Notes under the pieces: model-generated
The model's database searches: none
What the model was told of the DNA's origin: nothing
What the model saw: only the letters and a program-made list of their open reading frames with translations
Part shown: in pieces, positions 1 through 11,127 of the stretch
How positions within the stretch are numbered: position 1 is the first letter of the stretch
Layout: every line of letters begins with the position of its first letter
Assembly (NCBI GenBank): GCA_019916065.1
Contig: CM034241.1
Location: forward strand, 11,693,223-11,757,222
DNA: 64,000 bases
Direction of reading: 5' to 3'
Source of the DNA: Vitellaria paradoxa
Taxonomy: Eukaryota > Streptophyta > Magnoliopsida > Ericales > Sapotaceae
Translations under genes and position numbers: made by a program

Positions 1-1166
1 AGTTGGAACATTAGGCATTACAGAAAAGTTTTTAATTCTGGATTCTGGAGCTAGTCTTAGTTTTTGAGACATAACTCATATTCTACAGCTTTAAAAATTC
101 TGATTTTTGGTGTGTGAAAAGAAGACTCAAAAAGCTACAACTTTTGTAGTTTAAGTTTCTTCTAATTCTAAAAGTATCCTAGTGAAACGGAAGCTTAAAC
201 GGGAAACACAGATTCAGAATGTCAGAAAAAGCTATCAGAAGCTGGTCTCGGTTCAGAAGCCATATCTGACTATCTAACCGTTGGATGGAGCTCAAAATTT
301 GACATGTGATAGCTGACTTATATATCTACAAAGTATTTACTCTGAGGCAATGTCAGATTTGAACGTTCTGAGGGTGCAAAACGGTCACAATATATATCTC
401 AGAAAATCTGAATCTGAAAGACAGCATTGGAAGCAAGGAAATTCAATTTCTTTCAAGGGACAAAAGTGTCTTTTCACTTAGTAACGGCCATTTGCAGATT
501 TTCATCTATAAATAGAGCCTCAAACTCAGATTCAAGAAGAAGAACAAGGCAAGAAAGAAGTGCTTACAAAGAGATACAAGAAATTCTATAACTTTGCAAA
601 CATAGAGTGATTTCTTCTCACATTTGTGCTTCATCTTTCATATTCAACTTGTGAGAGTTTCTTTTTGATTTGATTGAGTTTTAAACTCATCATTGTTGTT
701 GTAAGAAAGGGAAATTTAAAGCCCTTTTAATTTGTGAGAGTTGGGTGAGCTCTTGTTAGTTTTGGTTCAAGTGTTAGGACCAAAACAATAGACTTTCTTT
801 GAGAGAGACTTGTGTGAGTGATTTGGGGATAAAATCACTTGGAAAAGGTTTCTAGCACCTTGGGAAGCTAGTGTGTAATAAGCTCTTCAAAGAATAGTGG
901 AGAAATCTCAAGGAAGGCCTTGGGGGAGTGGACGTAGGCAACATTGAAGCCGAACCACTATAAATCGATTGTGTTTGCTTCTCTTCCCTTCTCTTTATAT
1001 TTATTGCAAATACTAGCACTCACTCTTCATTCACAAATATTGAATAATTTTTTTTGGTGCATTTCATATTCATCTTGACATATTTGTTTTAGGGTTGAAA
1101 TTTTTATTTGTAAAATTTTTAAGCAACCCTATTCACCCCCCTCTAGTGTTGCTATTTGGGACAACA
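1..1166 (+). repeat. 5' LTR of the Sirevirus element (3' portion only)
   Basis: This aligns end to end with 6732-7893. By eye it differs by about eight or nine substitutions and four or five short indels. It ends in GGGACAACA immediately before the primer-binding site. The stretch CACCCCCCTCTAG just before the end is typical of Sirevirus LTR ends. The missing left portion corresponds to 6308-6731 of the other LTR. Confidence 0.95.
507..514 (+). promoter_or_regulatory. TATA box of the 5' LTR
   Basis: TATAAATA followed by GAGCCTC is conserved at the same place in both LTRs (7235-7242 in the other). The spacing to the LTR end, ~650 bp, implies that the element's transcript starts near 540. Confidence 0.6.
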
Positions 1167-1167
1167 A

Positions 1168-1180
1168 TTGGTATCAGAGC
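1168..1180 (+). other. Primer-binding site, initiator tRNA-Met type
   Basis: TTGGTATCAGAGC begins two bases after the LTR end. TGGTATCAGAGC is the standard plant copia primer-binding site, complementary to the 3' end of initiator tRNA-Met. It would prime minus-strand cDNA synthesis. Confidence 0.9.
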
Positions 1181-1221
1181 AAGGGCTCTTATTTTGACTT
1201 AACCGTCAAAGAGTTAAGATC

Positions 1222-2448
1222 ATGGCAACATCTTTTGGTGCCTCCACTTTTGAAGGCCAATCAACCCACCGACCTCCTTTGTTCAATGGAACAAACTATA
1301 ATTATTGGAAGGCTAGAATGAGAATCTATGTTCAAGCCATTGATTATGGGTCATGGAAAGTCATATCTAATGGACCTTATGTTCCTTCTAAAACCGTAGA
1401 TAATAGGATTGTTCCCAAGGATGAAAGTGAATGGACCGAAGCCGATGAAGCTAAAGTCCAATTAAATGCCAAAGCTATGAACATGTTATATTGTGCACTT
1501 GACCATAATGAGTTTAATAGAATTTCTACATGTGAAACCGCTAAAGAAATTTGGGATAAATTAGAAGTCACTCATGAAGGTACTAATCAAGTTAAAGAGT
1601 CTAAAATTAGTATGCTTGTTCATCATTATGAATTGTTTAAAATGAAACCGGATGAGTCTATTTCGGAAATGTTTACTAGATTTACCGATATTATAAATAG
1701 TTTGAAATCTCTTGGTAAAATCTATACTAATGTTGAAATGGTGAGAAAAATTCTTAGGTCTTTGCCAAAGGGATGGGAACCAAAGGTGACGGCCATCCAA
1801 GAAGCAAAAGATCTCACGAGATTGAGTTTAGATGAACTCTTGGGTTCTCTTATGACCCATGAGATTACTTTAAAAGCTAATGAGGAAGAAGACTCCAAAA
1901 AGAAGAAAGGAATTGCCTTCAAGTCCACATTTAATGATAAAAATGTGGATGAATCAAGTGATGAAGATGATGAAGACATTGCTATGATCACTAGAAAATT
2001 CAAGAAATACATTAACAAAAAGAAGCAAGGTGGAAGAAAATTCCACAAGAAGGAGACAATCAAAGGAGACTCAAGTAAGAAAGATATTATCATTTGCTAT
2101 GAATGCAAAAAGCCCGGCCATATCAAGCCCGAATGTCCTCAACTCAAAAAGAGTTATAAAAAGGGCAAAAAGAATGCAATGGTGGCAACATGGGGAGATA
2201 GCGATGATAGTTCCTCCGATAATGAGTCACATGGAGAAGAAATTGCAAACATTTGTTTTATGGCTCAAGAAGAAGAGAATGAGGTATGTGAATCTTCTAA
2301 TCAATTTACTTATGATGAACTTTTAAATGCTTTTGAAGATTTACATCATGAACTTAAGAAAATTGCTTCAAAGAATGTTTCTCTAAAAAAGTTGGTCTCT
2401 TCTCTTTCTCAAGAAAATGATGCTTTAAAGAAAGAAATGAATTTTTAA
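1222..2448 (+). pseudogene. gag: Gag, N-terminal and nucleocapsid portion (frame broken at 3' end)
   Basis: This 408-codon frame encodes the structural protein that packages element RNA in cytoplasmic virus-like particles. The ATG lies 41 bp after the primer-binding site. A DUF4219-like start (RPPLFNGTNYNYWK, residues ~18-31) is followed by the UBN2/retrotransposon-gag helical region (~60-210), which includes the Sirevirus-typical LPKGWEPKVTAIQEAKDL. A lysine-rich stretch leads to a CCHC zinc knuckle at residues 292-305 (C-X2-C-X4-H-X4-C), an acidic serine patch and a coiled-coil-like tail. The frame stops at TAA 2446-2448 inside a T5-A7 run. Homology-like sequence continues in another frame, so this is a one-base indel rather than a natural end. 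Confidence 0.9.
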
Positions 2449-2870
2449 AAAAAGAGCTTGAAACTAAAACCTTGATTCCAAATGAGCTCCAAAACAAAAA
2501 TGAAACCTTAAAAAATCAAGTAGAGGATTTAACAAAATCTCTTGCAAAGTTTGTTAAAGGAAATGAAAACTTGGATATGATTCTTGGTAGACAAAGATGT
2601 GTTTTTAATAAAAGTGGAATTGGTTTCAATCCATCTAAAAAGCAAAAATTTTATAAGGATTTGTTTTGGAAAACATCTTCTAGTAATCATCATTCTACTT
2701 GTCATTATTGCAATAATATAGGACACATTATTCATTCATGCCCTTATAGGAGAAAGACTTATAGTGGACCCAAAATGATGTGGGTTCCAAAGAAGAAAAT
2801 GAATTTAAATGATGATATGTCTAACCTTCAAGGACCCAAGAAAGTTTGGGTACCAAAAGTCAATGGTTGA
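2449..2870 (+). pseudogene. gag: Gag C-terminal portion in a shifted frame, second zinc knuckle
   Basis: This continues Gag after the frameshift at 2447-2453. It encodes a coiled-coil-like segment and then a second CCHC knuckle at 2700-2741 (CHYCNNIGHIIHSC). Two copies of a lysine-flanked WVPK motif follow, a feature seen in Sirevirus Gag upstream of the protease. The frame ends at TGA 2868-2870. Thirteen bases later the pol frame opens, itself preceded by an in-frame TAG (2881-2883). Either there is a second frame change here or this marks the gag-pol junction. Confidence 0.8.
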
Positions 2871-2883
2871 TTTTCTCTTGTAG

Positions 2884-5037
2884 GTTTGCTTGAAATCTAA
2901 ATCAAAGAGTGAAAGGTGGTTCCTTGATAGTGCTTGCTCAAGGCATATGACGGGTGATGCAACCATGTTCACTTTTTTATCTTCTAAAAATGGAGGATTT
3001 GTCACTTTTGGAGACAATAGCAAAGGAAGAATTATTGGTATAGGTAACATTGGTAAACCTCCATTCCCTACTATTGAAAATGTATTATTAGTTGAAGGTT
3101 TAAAACATAATTTGCTTAGTATTAGTCAATTATGTGATAAAGATAATCGTGTTATATTTGATCATTCCCATTGCATCATAGAGAACATTAATGACCATAA
3201 GACATTATTTGTAGGGCATAGACATGAAAATGTTTATGTTGTTCATCTAAATGATTTATCCTTAAATGATGTCAAATGTTTTTCGGTAATGAGTGATAAT
3301 AGTTGGTTATGGCATAGAAGACTTGGACATGCTAGCATGGATTTAATTTCAAAACTTTCCAAAAATGACTTAGTTGTTGGTTTACCTAATATTAAATTTG
3401 AAAAAGACAAATTATGTGATGCATGTCAATTTGGAAAACAAGTTAAAACATCTTTCAAATCTAAAAATATAGTTTCAACTTCTAGGCCATTACAACTACT
3501 ACACATGGATCTATTTGGCCCTACTAGGACTTTAAGTCTTGGTGGAAAATCATATGCACTTGTGGTTGTTGATGATTACTCTAGATTTACATGGGCGGCA
3601 TTCTTAGCTCATAAGGATGAAGCTTTCTATGCTTTTACAAAACTTTGTCGGAAACTTCAAAATGAAAAGGGATTTCTTATTTCTTCAATTAGAAGTGACC
3701 ATGGTAGAGAACTTGAAAATTCTTCTTTTGAAAAATATTGTGATGAACATGGAATAGATCATAATTTCTCGGCTCCTAGAACTCCTCAACAAAATGGTGT
3801 AGTTGAGAGGAAGAATAGGACTCTTGTAGAAATAGCTAGAACTATGCTTTGTGAAAATAATCTACCAAAGTACTTTTGGGCCGAGGCGGTTAACACCGCT
3901 TGCCATATTGTAAACCGAGTAATGATTAGACCCATTATAAAGAAAACTCCATATGAGCTATGGAATGGAAGAAAGCCTAATATTAGCTATTTTCATGCAT
4001 TTGGTTGTAAATGTTTTGTTTTAAATAATAATAAAGATAATTTAGGAAAATTTGATGCTAAATCGGATGAAGCAATATTTCTTGGATATTCTACTTCTAG
4101 TAAAGCTTATAGAGTATATAATAAAAGAACTTTAGTTGTAGAAGAATCTATTCATGTTGCATTTGATGAATCTAACACATTTTCTTCCAAGAATATTGAA
4201 AATGATGATGACATAGGATTAGAACAAAGAATGAAAAGCATCACTATTCAAGAGGGAGAAGTAAAGTCAATGAATGAAGATAAAGATGAACCATTAGCCA
4301 TTGAAAATACTCCAAAGCTTGATGAGTTCAAGAACAATAAAGAAGACTTACCAAAAGAATGGAGATATGTTCACAATCACCCTAAGGATTTAATCATTGG
4401 TGATCCATCCAAAGGTATAACCACTCGTTCATCTCTTAGAAATATTTGTAATAATCTAGCTTTTCTTTCTCAAATTGAGCCTAAATGTTTTCAAGAAGCC
4501 AAGAATGATGAAAGTTGGATTTTAGCTATGCAAGAAGAGCTTAATCAATTTGAAAGAAATCAAGTTTGGGATTTAGTCCCAAGACCTAATGATCATCCCG
4601 TGATTGGAACAAAATGGGTTTTTAGAAATAAAATGGATGAATCCGGGATAGTTATTAGAAATAAAGCTCGATTGGTTGCCCAAGGTTTTAATCAAGAAGA
4701 AGGAATTGATTTTGATGAAACTTTTGCTCCGGTAGCTAGATTAGAAGCAATTAGAATGTTACTTGCAATTGCATGTTTTAGAAATTTCAAACTTTATCAA
4801 ATGGATGTTAAAAGTGCTTTTCTAAATGGATACATTTCGGAAGAAGTTTATGTTGAACAACCTCCCGGTTTTGAAAATTATGAATTCCCAAATCATGTTT
4901 ATAAACTCAAAAAGGCTTTATATGGTTTAAAACAAGCTCCAAGATCTTGGTATGAAAGATTAAGTAAATTTTTGATTGAAAATGGTTTTACTAGAGGACA
5001 AATTGACACTACTCTTTTATTAAAACCAAAAATCATG
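2884..5037 (+). pseudogene. pol: Pol: protease, integrase and N-terminal reverse transcriptase
   Basis: Residues are numbered from 2890. The protease motif is [11 protein letters not shown] at residues ~11-23; the usual DSG is DSA here, which may or may not matter. The pre-integrase zinc domain has HHCC ligands starting at His142 (HRRLGH...CDACQ). The integrase core has catalytic D207, D270 and E306, a D-X62-D-X35-E spacing, with PQQNGVVERKNR around the glutamate. The copia-specific integrase C-terminal region follows (FHAFGCKCFV, FLGYS). The reverse transcriptase begins near 4540 (KWVFRNK, FNQEEGIDF, FLNGYISEEVYVEQPPGF, YGLKQAP). At about 5026-5033 an A-run indel throws the frame off just before the YVDD box. 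No host-like ATG opens the frame, which fits expression as part of a Gag-Pol polyprotein. Confidence 0.93.
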
Positions 5038-5387
5038 ATATGCTTATTATTCAAATATATGTGGATGATATTATATTTGGTGCTACTAATGACTCTCTTT
5101 GTCAAGAATTTGCTAAGAGCATGCAAGGTGAATTTGAAATGAGTATGATGGGAGAGCTAAATTATTTTCTTGGACTTCAAATTAAGCAAACTAAGGAAGG
5201 CATCTTCATAAACCAAGCCAAGTACACAAAAGATCTACTCAAGAGGTTTGGAATGGAAAATGCAAAGCCTATTGGGACCCCTATGAGTCCTTCAACCAAA
5301 CTTGACAAGGATGAAAATGGTAAGAAAGTTGATGAAAAACTTTATAGAGGTATGATTGGCTCACTCTTATACTTAACTGGCAAGTAG
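5031..5387 (+). pseudogene. pol: Pol: reverse transcriptase C-terminal portion with YVDD active site
   Basis: This frame carries the catalytic YVDD (5058-5069), then GELNYFLGLQI and the Y-R-G-M-I-G-S-L-L-Y-L motif. Together they finish the reverse transcriptase that copies the element's RNA into cDNA. It ends at TAG 5385-5387, created by a one-base gain around 5378-5380. The RNase H region resumes in the third frame from about 5380. Confidence 0.9.
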
Positions 5388-6003
5388 ACCCGATATTATG
5401 TTTAGTGTATGCATGTGCGCTAGATTTCAATCATGCCCTAAGGAATCTCATGTTATTGCCGTTAAACGTATTCTTAGATATTTATTAGGAACACCTAATT
5501 TAGGATTATTTTATCCTAGGGATATTGCTTTTGACCTTATTGGTTACTCCGATGCGGACTTTGCGGGATGCAAGGTTGATAGAAAAAGTACTAGTGGAAC
5601 TTGTCAATTTCTAGGTCATTCACTTATATCATGGTTTAGCAAGAAGCAAAATTCCGTAGCATTATCTACTGCGGAAGCCGAGTATATCGCAGCTGGAAGT
5701 TGTTGTGCACAAATTTTATGGATGAAACAACAATTGGAAGATTTTGGACTCTACTTTGATCATATTCCAATTAATTGTGATAATACTAGTGCTATTAATT
5801 TATCAAAGAATCCCATTCAACATTCGAGGACCAAACACATTGAAATTAGACACCACTTTCTCAGAGATCATGTTCAAAAAGGTGATATTATTCTTGAATT
5901 TATTGGAACAGAAAATCAACTAGCCGATATTTTTACTAAGCCATTGAATGAGGATAGATTTTGTTATATTCGTAGAGAACTTGGTATGTCTAATCCAATA
6001 TGA
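5380..6003 (+). pseudogene. pol: Pol: RNase H domain and polyprotein C-terminus
   Basis: Copia RNase H, which removes RNA from the RNA:DNA hybrid. Visible landmarks are RPDIMFSV at the start, SDADFAGC (first catalytic Asp, codon 5551-5553), KSTSG, STAEAEY (catalytic Glu) and the CDN motif (Asp), then the standard tail ADIFTKPL. The natural stop is TGA 6001-6003. The three catalytic carboxylates are present. The only defect is loss of frame with the upstream reverse transcriptase. Confidence 0.9.
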
Positions 6004-6045
6004 TATTGATTTCCTTATATGCTCATTAATGCTTATTTTACTATC

Positions 6046-6306
6046 ATATATTTAGGGGGAGCTAAATATATTCTAATGATATCTTTTTTACATTGACATT
6101 GATGCATATATTTAGGGGGAGAATTATAACTAATTTTAACAATTTTTTCTCTCCTAATATTATTTTTGATGATGTCAAAGGGGGAGAAAGATAAGATATT
6201 GATGATTGATTGAACTTCTATGAATAGAAAATCTTTTCATGATTTATGTCTTTTGAAAATTTTATCTTAAATCATCAATTGTTTGTCATCATCAAAAAGG
6301 GGGAGA
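6046..6306 (+). other. Multiple polypurine tract upstream of the 3' LTR
   Basis: AGGGGGAG-type tracts occur at 6054-6061, 6114-6121, 6178-6190 and 6294-6306; the last abuts the LTR. The first two sit in copies of CATATATTTAGGGGGAG spaced exactly 60 bp apart. Clustered polypurine tracts are a described hallmark of Sireviruses, and the LTR-proximal one would prime plus-strand synthesis. Confidence 0.85.
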
Positions 6307-6307
6307 T

Positions 6308-7893
6308 TGTTGGCCCAAGGCTTGTAAAGTTAGTTTTATAATTGATTTTGATGATAACAAACATTGAATTAAATTTTCATAATTAATTTTCAAATAGACA
6401 TTGTAAGAAATGTTACAATTCATTTGATAGATTCAAGATATTAGAGTTGGAAGAGATTGATATTATTTTTTAGATATTTTCACATAATTTGGATGAAGGA
6501 ATAAAGGAATTTCAAAGTTTGGAGTAATAGAAATCAAAGTAAGATGAATATTTGAACTAGAGGTTAACTCGGATAAACAGAGAAATCAGACACGTGTTAG
6601 TATATAGATAATATCTTAAGATCCAACGGTTCAATTTTCATGAAATTTTAATATAGTAAACTAGACTTCCATATCTACAACTTTACCGAAGGGAGATTTT
6701 TGTGAATCTGACGTTAAGGTATCAAAACATGAGTTGGAACATTAGGCATTACAGAAAAGTTTTTAATTCTGGATTCTGGAGCTAGTCTTAGTTTTGAGAC
6801 ATAACTCATACTCTACAGCTTTAAAAATTCTGATTTTTGGTGTGTGAAAAGAAGACTCAAAAAGCTACAACTTTTGTAGTTTAAGTTTCTTCTAATTCTA
6901 AAAGTATCCTAGTGAAACGGAAGCTTAAACGGGAAACACAGATTCAGAATGTCAGAAAAAGCTATCAGAAGCTGGTCTCGGTTCAGAAGCCATATCTGAC
7001 TATCTAACCGTTGGATGAAGCTCAAAATTTGACATGTGATAGCTGACTTATATATCTACAAAGTCTTTACTCTGAGGTAATGTCAGATTTGAACGTTCTG
7101 AGGGTGAAAAACGGTCACAAATATATCTCAGAAAATCTGAATCTGAAAGACAGCATTGGAAGCAAGGAAATTCAATTTCTTTCAAGGGCAAAAGTGTCTT
7201 TTCACTTAGTAACGGCCATTTGCAGATTTTCATCTATAAATAGAGCCTCAAACTCAGATTCAAGAAGAGGAACAAGGCAAGAAAGAAGTGCTTACAAAGA
7301 GATACAAGAAATTCTATAACTTTGCAAACATAGAGTGATTTCTTCTCACATTTGTGCTTCATCTTTCATATTCAACTTGTGAGAGTTTCTTTTTGATTTG
7401 ATTGAGTTTTAAACTCATCATTGTTGTTGTAAGAAAGGGAAATTTAAAGCCCTTTTAATTTGTGAGAGTTGGGTGAGCTCTTGTTGGTTTTGGTTCAAGT
7501 GTTAGGACCAAAACAAGAGACTTTCTTTGAGAGAGACTTGTGTGAGTGATTTGGGGATAAAATCACTTGGAAAAGGTTTCTAGCACCTTGGGAAGCTAGT
7601 GTGTAATAAGCTCTTCAAAGAATAGTGGAGAAATCTCAAGGAAGGCCTTGGGGGAGTGGACGTAGGCAACATTGAAGCCGAACCACTATAAATCGATTGT
7701 GTTTGCTTCTCTTCCCTTCTCTTTATATTTATTGCAAATACTAGCACTCACTCTTCATTCACAAATATTGAATAATTGTTTTGGTGCATTTCATATTCAT
7801 CTTGACATATTTGTTTTAGGGTTGAAATTTTTATTTGTAAAATTTTTAAGCAACCCTATTCACCCCCCTCTAGTGTTGCTATTTGGGACAACA
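6308..7893 (+). repeat. 3' LTR of the Sirevirus element (complete, 1586 bp)
   Basis: This LTR begins TGTTGG directly after the polypurine tract and ends GGGACAACA, giving TGTT...AACA ends. It is nearly identical to 1-1166 over the shared part. It contains a TATA box at 7235-7242. The flanking TTCCT on the right is the expected 5-bp target duplication, but the left partner lies outside the window. Confidence 0.95.
7235..7242 (+). promoter_or_regulatory. TATA box of the 3' LTR
   Basis: TATAAATA, identical in context to 507-514. From here transcription would read out into the flanking DNA to the right. Confidence 0.55.
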
Positions 7894-8215
7894 TTCCTTA
7901 TTTTATGTCTTTCCTTATATCATAATTAGGATTATTATTCCATTCCTTATTTTGTATATCCAATCATAATTAGGATTACTATCTCCTATCAGGATTAGGA
8001 TTATTGTCCTCTTATATAAAGGACCTTGTAGTCTTGTATCCCTTCGTGGGAGAAGAGGTGAAGCCTCATTTCCCTCTAAAAATCTTAAAAGAATATAAAA
8101 TGATGTCTAATATTATTCTCTCACAAAACCCTAGAGTATTTATAATATACCCAACCAACAATTATAATTTTGCCATGAAAAATACTAAAATTCTGAAGTT
8201 TTAGACACACTATTC
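7894..8215 (+). repeat. Decayed LTR-like fragment
   Basis: A TATATAA box (8013-8019) follows three imperfect copies of an ATAATTAGGATTA motif (near 7924, 7970 and 7991). CCTTCGTGGGAGAAGAGG and CTCTCACAAAACCCTAG follow. This resembles the promoter and 5' transcribed part of a copia-type LTR, but no ends or coding region are visible. The Sirevirus apparently inserted at its edge. Confidence 0.3.
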
Positions 8216-9200
8216 ACACATGGGTGCACACAAGATCTTATTCGGACTCCGATGCAAATGATATATTGATGTTCTTGAATTTCAGTGAAAATTAAACAAA
8301 CAATGGCCAAGTATAGACTTCTATTCGGACACTAGTGTGGCTAAAAATGGGCATTGTGGCTAGCAATAAGTGTCATGGCTATTGTTCAGATAGATTTTTG
8401 TCTTTGATTTTCACCATGATTTTGGCCCTCAAGATGATAGATTTAAGCTCGGATAAAGCATGAAAATTGTAGTCATTTGAATCTTTTTTTCAACGCATAA
8501 AGAATCACTTCAATCTGAATTTTGAGTAAAAAGTTATAACCAAAACACTGACAGTGTGTCGAAGTGAACTTTTTGAAAAATTTTAGGATTGTGCAACTTT
8601 GCTTCTACTCTCTTTTTGATCATCCATCTTTTATCCTCGACACCCAAATGATATAATTATCCCATGATATGGCCCTTGAATTATCAGAACCTTGGCCTTA
8701 GCTTTAGATTCTTGAATTTAGCAATGCACGCCAAGTGTTCAACGAGATGTCCGAATGACTCCTAGGTCTTGTTCTTGTACTTTCTTTGCACCTCATTACT
8801 TTAGCTCATCTTCACTTGCACTTATAATGTCTTAAAGGCCTTTTGTATTTGAATACCTAAAATAGCACAAATACAAGTATGTGAAAATAATGCGATAAAA
8901 CTAAGCCTCAAATAAATCTTTTTATGCAATTAGCACACATAAATGATACAGAATTATGTAAAATTATGTGCTAATCACACCCCTTAATATATACATTACA
9001 AGTCCCTAGCAATACTCATAATAAGCACATAGGGAATATAAGTAAACACCCAAGTAGAATCATAAAAAAATTAGGGCTCGATAGGGATTGTTAAACTACT
9101 ATAACTATAAAGAAAAACAAATAAAATCAAAACCACTTTTGTAGATAGAGACAACTACATTTGGCTTGTATAGTAAGCCTTTTTTTAAACCCCTTGTTTC
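8216..9200. repeat. Decayed LTR-retrotransposon-like DNA, no coding frame
   Basis: This non-coding DNA has phrases such as AAAAAGTTATAACC and GTGCTAATCACACC that are common in plant LTR DNA. The stretch 8850-8985 is similar to 29040-29165 (both run through TTATGCAATTAG and TATGTGCTAATCA). Superfamily is undetermined. Confidence 0.3.
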
Positions 9201-10319
9201 CTTTTGGTAGATGAGTAAAGTCTCATGAGAGTTTACTATGATACTACCCACAAAAATCTAGATTGGTCTCATGCAAGGTATAATCTAATCAAGCAACTCG
9301 TGATTCAATTCCAATAGCAATCAAGTTAGACAATCTAAGTGTTGCATATATCATCCAAATGCATATTGAACAAGCTCAAAATCAACCATCAAGACTTAAG
9401 TATACCAAATCTTATCATTCATTCAAATCAGTCACCAAATATACCCAATGATGCAACCTCAACTTCAAATCTCACCAAATTGTCCACTCTTAAAAGAATT
9501 CATTCAATAATGGATTCTCTTATGATTCATGCAAAGGCAATAACAAGGGAGTATAATGAATCCAATCAAGACGTGAATGAAAGAATTAAGATATAGTGAG
9601 TGGCATAACTTTATGAGTGAATGTCTCAATACATTATTAAATGAAAAACACTACTCTAACTACATGAAACGGATCAATGCCCCTATAAGTGCCACTTTCC
9701 TAGAGTCCATTAGGCCTTTAATTGATTGTAGCTTGGCATTTGGAAATTGGTTAGACAATGAAGGATAGGAATATCAAAGGCATGTCTAGGGATATATAAT
9801 ACAAGAAAATAATGAATATCAATCCACTCAAAATCCATATTCTCCTTTAATTCCCTTGAATTTCAACCATGGACTTTATCAAATTGATTTTTTTTATAGG
9901 ATATATAAAAGATGAAATTCAAGTAGTGTCCTATACTTTTCTTTCTTTTTTCCCTTTTTCTTTCTTTCTTTTTTTGCTTTTTTTTTTTTTTTCAAATGAA
10001 CTCCCTTCATTTCTAACATTTTTCTATTCAATTTTAAATACCATCCTTATAATACTCCTTTATAGTAAACAAAGATGCCCTATCATCCCATGACCCTATG
10101 ACACGTAATGGTTAGCTCCAGTGGTAGACTCAGGAATTTGGGTCAGCGTAAATGTATAAATGTATAAAATATGATAAAATACAAAATACTATAGATTGAT
10201 ATCAAATGTTACAAAATAACTTTTAAATTAACAAAATAAGTTACAACAAGCTTCTTCGGTATGAAAACGTTGCTAGACATAGTTAAGGGAGAGAAGGGGC
10301 TTAGAGTTTGAGGAGAGAG
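9201..10319. other. Intergenic DNA, no gene seen
   Basis: AT-rich DNA with a long pyrimidine tract (9934-9992). A 63-codon frame at 9577-9768 has no recognisable domain and no supporting context. Confidence 0.4.
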
Positions 10320-10425
10320 GAACGGGGTTTTGGGTTGGGTCACAGGTTGGGTTTTGGGTTGGGTTGGGTCGGGTCGGTCCAGGTCTAAACAAACCCATAT
10401 AATATGGGTTGGGTTGGGTCAAAAA
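10320..10425 (+). repeat. G-rich GGGTT/GGGTTTT repeat block
   Basis: At least eight GGG runs separated by loops of 2-4 bases occur between 10324 and 10373, and GGGTTGGG recurs near 10408-10418. This composition can form a G-quadruplex on the + strand. It is imperfect and is not the plant telomere repeat TTTAGGG. Confidence 0.7.
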
Positions 10426-10889
10426 TTTTTTTTATATAAAAATTTAGCGCTAGCCCTCAACTCACTGTGGGTTTGTCTTAGTTAGCTCAATGATTTTAAA
10501 ATACCAAATCTACACTGATTTAATCTTTCACTGGGTACATTTAGCGTGCTGAGATTCTTTGAAAATATCTAAAAATTTTTAAAAATTTCTAAAAGTTATT
10601 CACTTTTTATCTCATTACACGAATTACGAATCTACAATTTATCTTATTTTATTTTATTTTTTGTTCCTCCAAATGTTCTCATTATATGTTGGACTTTGTG
10701 AGTGTATTCTCTCATTATTTGAAGCAATTAGACCAAAATATTAACATTTTATTCTCTAAGACATGTTACTTATTAGATGATCAGCTAAAACAAATCAAAG
10801 AGAGAGAGTGAGAGAAAATATACCTGATTAGTTGTGATGGAAAAGAGGGAGAAAAAAAAAAACAAAAGAATGATTAACGAGCTAGTTTT
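10426..10889. other. Intergenic DNA, no gene seen
   Basis: AT-rich sequence with an AGAGAG tract at 10799-10813. It ends at the left target duplication of the solo LTR. Confidence 0.4.
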
Positions 10890-11127
10890 TGTTCGGCAGC
10901 AAAATTTACCGCCGGAACTGCTGACCACGCCAACTGGAAATGCAATCGACGACCTGTCGAACAAAGACAAAAGAAAGGTTACGGCCGGAATGGTGGTCTC
11001 TGGCCGAAAAACCCTTCGATGCTTAAGTCAGCAAGTCACTTAAAGAAGAAAACTTTTCTGAGAAGAAATGAGTAATAGCTTAAGTTGGCAATAGTCAGCT
11101 TACCTTAATTGTTCAATGGAATGTCCT

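Larger units (their letters stand above)
1..7893 (+). mobile_element. Sirevirus-type Ty1/copia LTR retrotransposon, 5' end cut by window edge
   Basis: Two near-identical LTRs flank a gag-pol region in the copia order protease, integrase, reverse transcriptase, RNase H. A tRNA-Met-type primer-binding site follows the 5' LTR, and several AGGGGGAG polypurine tracts precede the 3' LTR. The Gag region (RPPLFNGTNY near the start, two CCHC knuckles, repeated WVPK before the protease) and the clustered polypurine tracts point to the Sirevirus (SIRE/Maximus) lineage. Only about 300 bp lie between pol and the 3' LTR, so there is no env-like gene. The first ~420 bp of the 5' LTR lie outside the window, so the target-site duplication (TTCCT on the right) cannot be checked. 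The coding region has single-base frameshifts, so as read the element is not autonomous, although its LTRs are young. Confidence 0.95.

Noticed and set aside
1722..2093. 123-codon minus-strand frame
   Set aside because: Antisense shadow of the lysine-rich Gag region; composition is Phe/Leu/Ser-rich with no domain.
9577..9768. 63-codon plus-strand frame
   Set aside because: No recognisable domain and no conserved context in decayed repeat DNA.
10834..11043. 69-codon plus-strand frame starting MMEKREKKKNK
   Set aside because: It crosses the boundary of the minus-strand solo LTR and lies mostly inside it, so it is chance.
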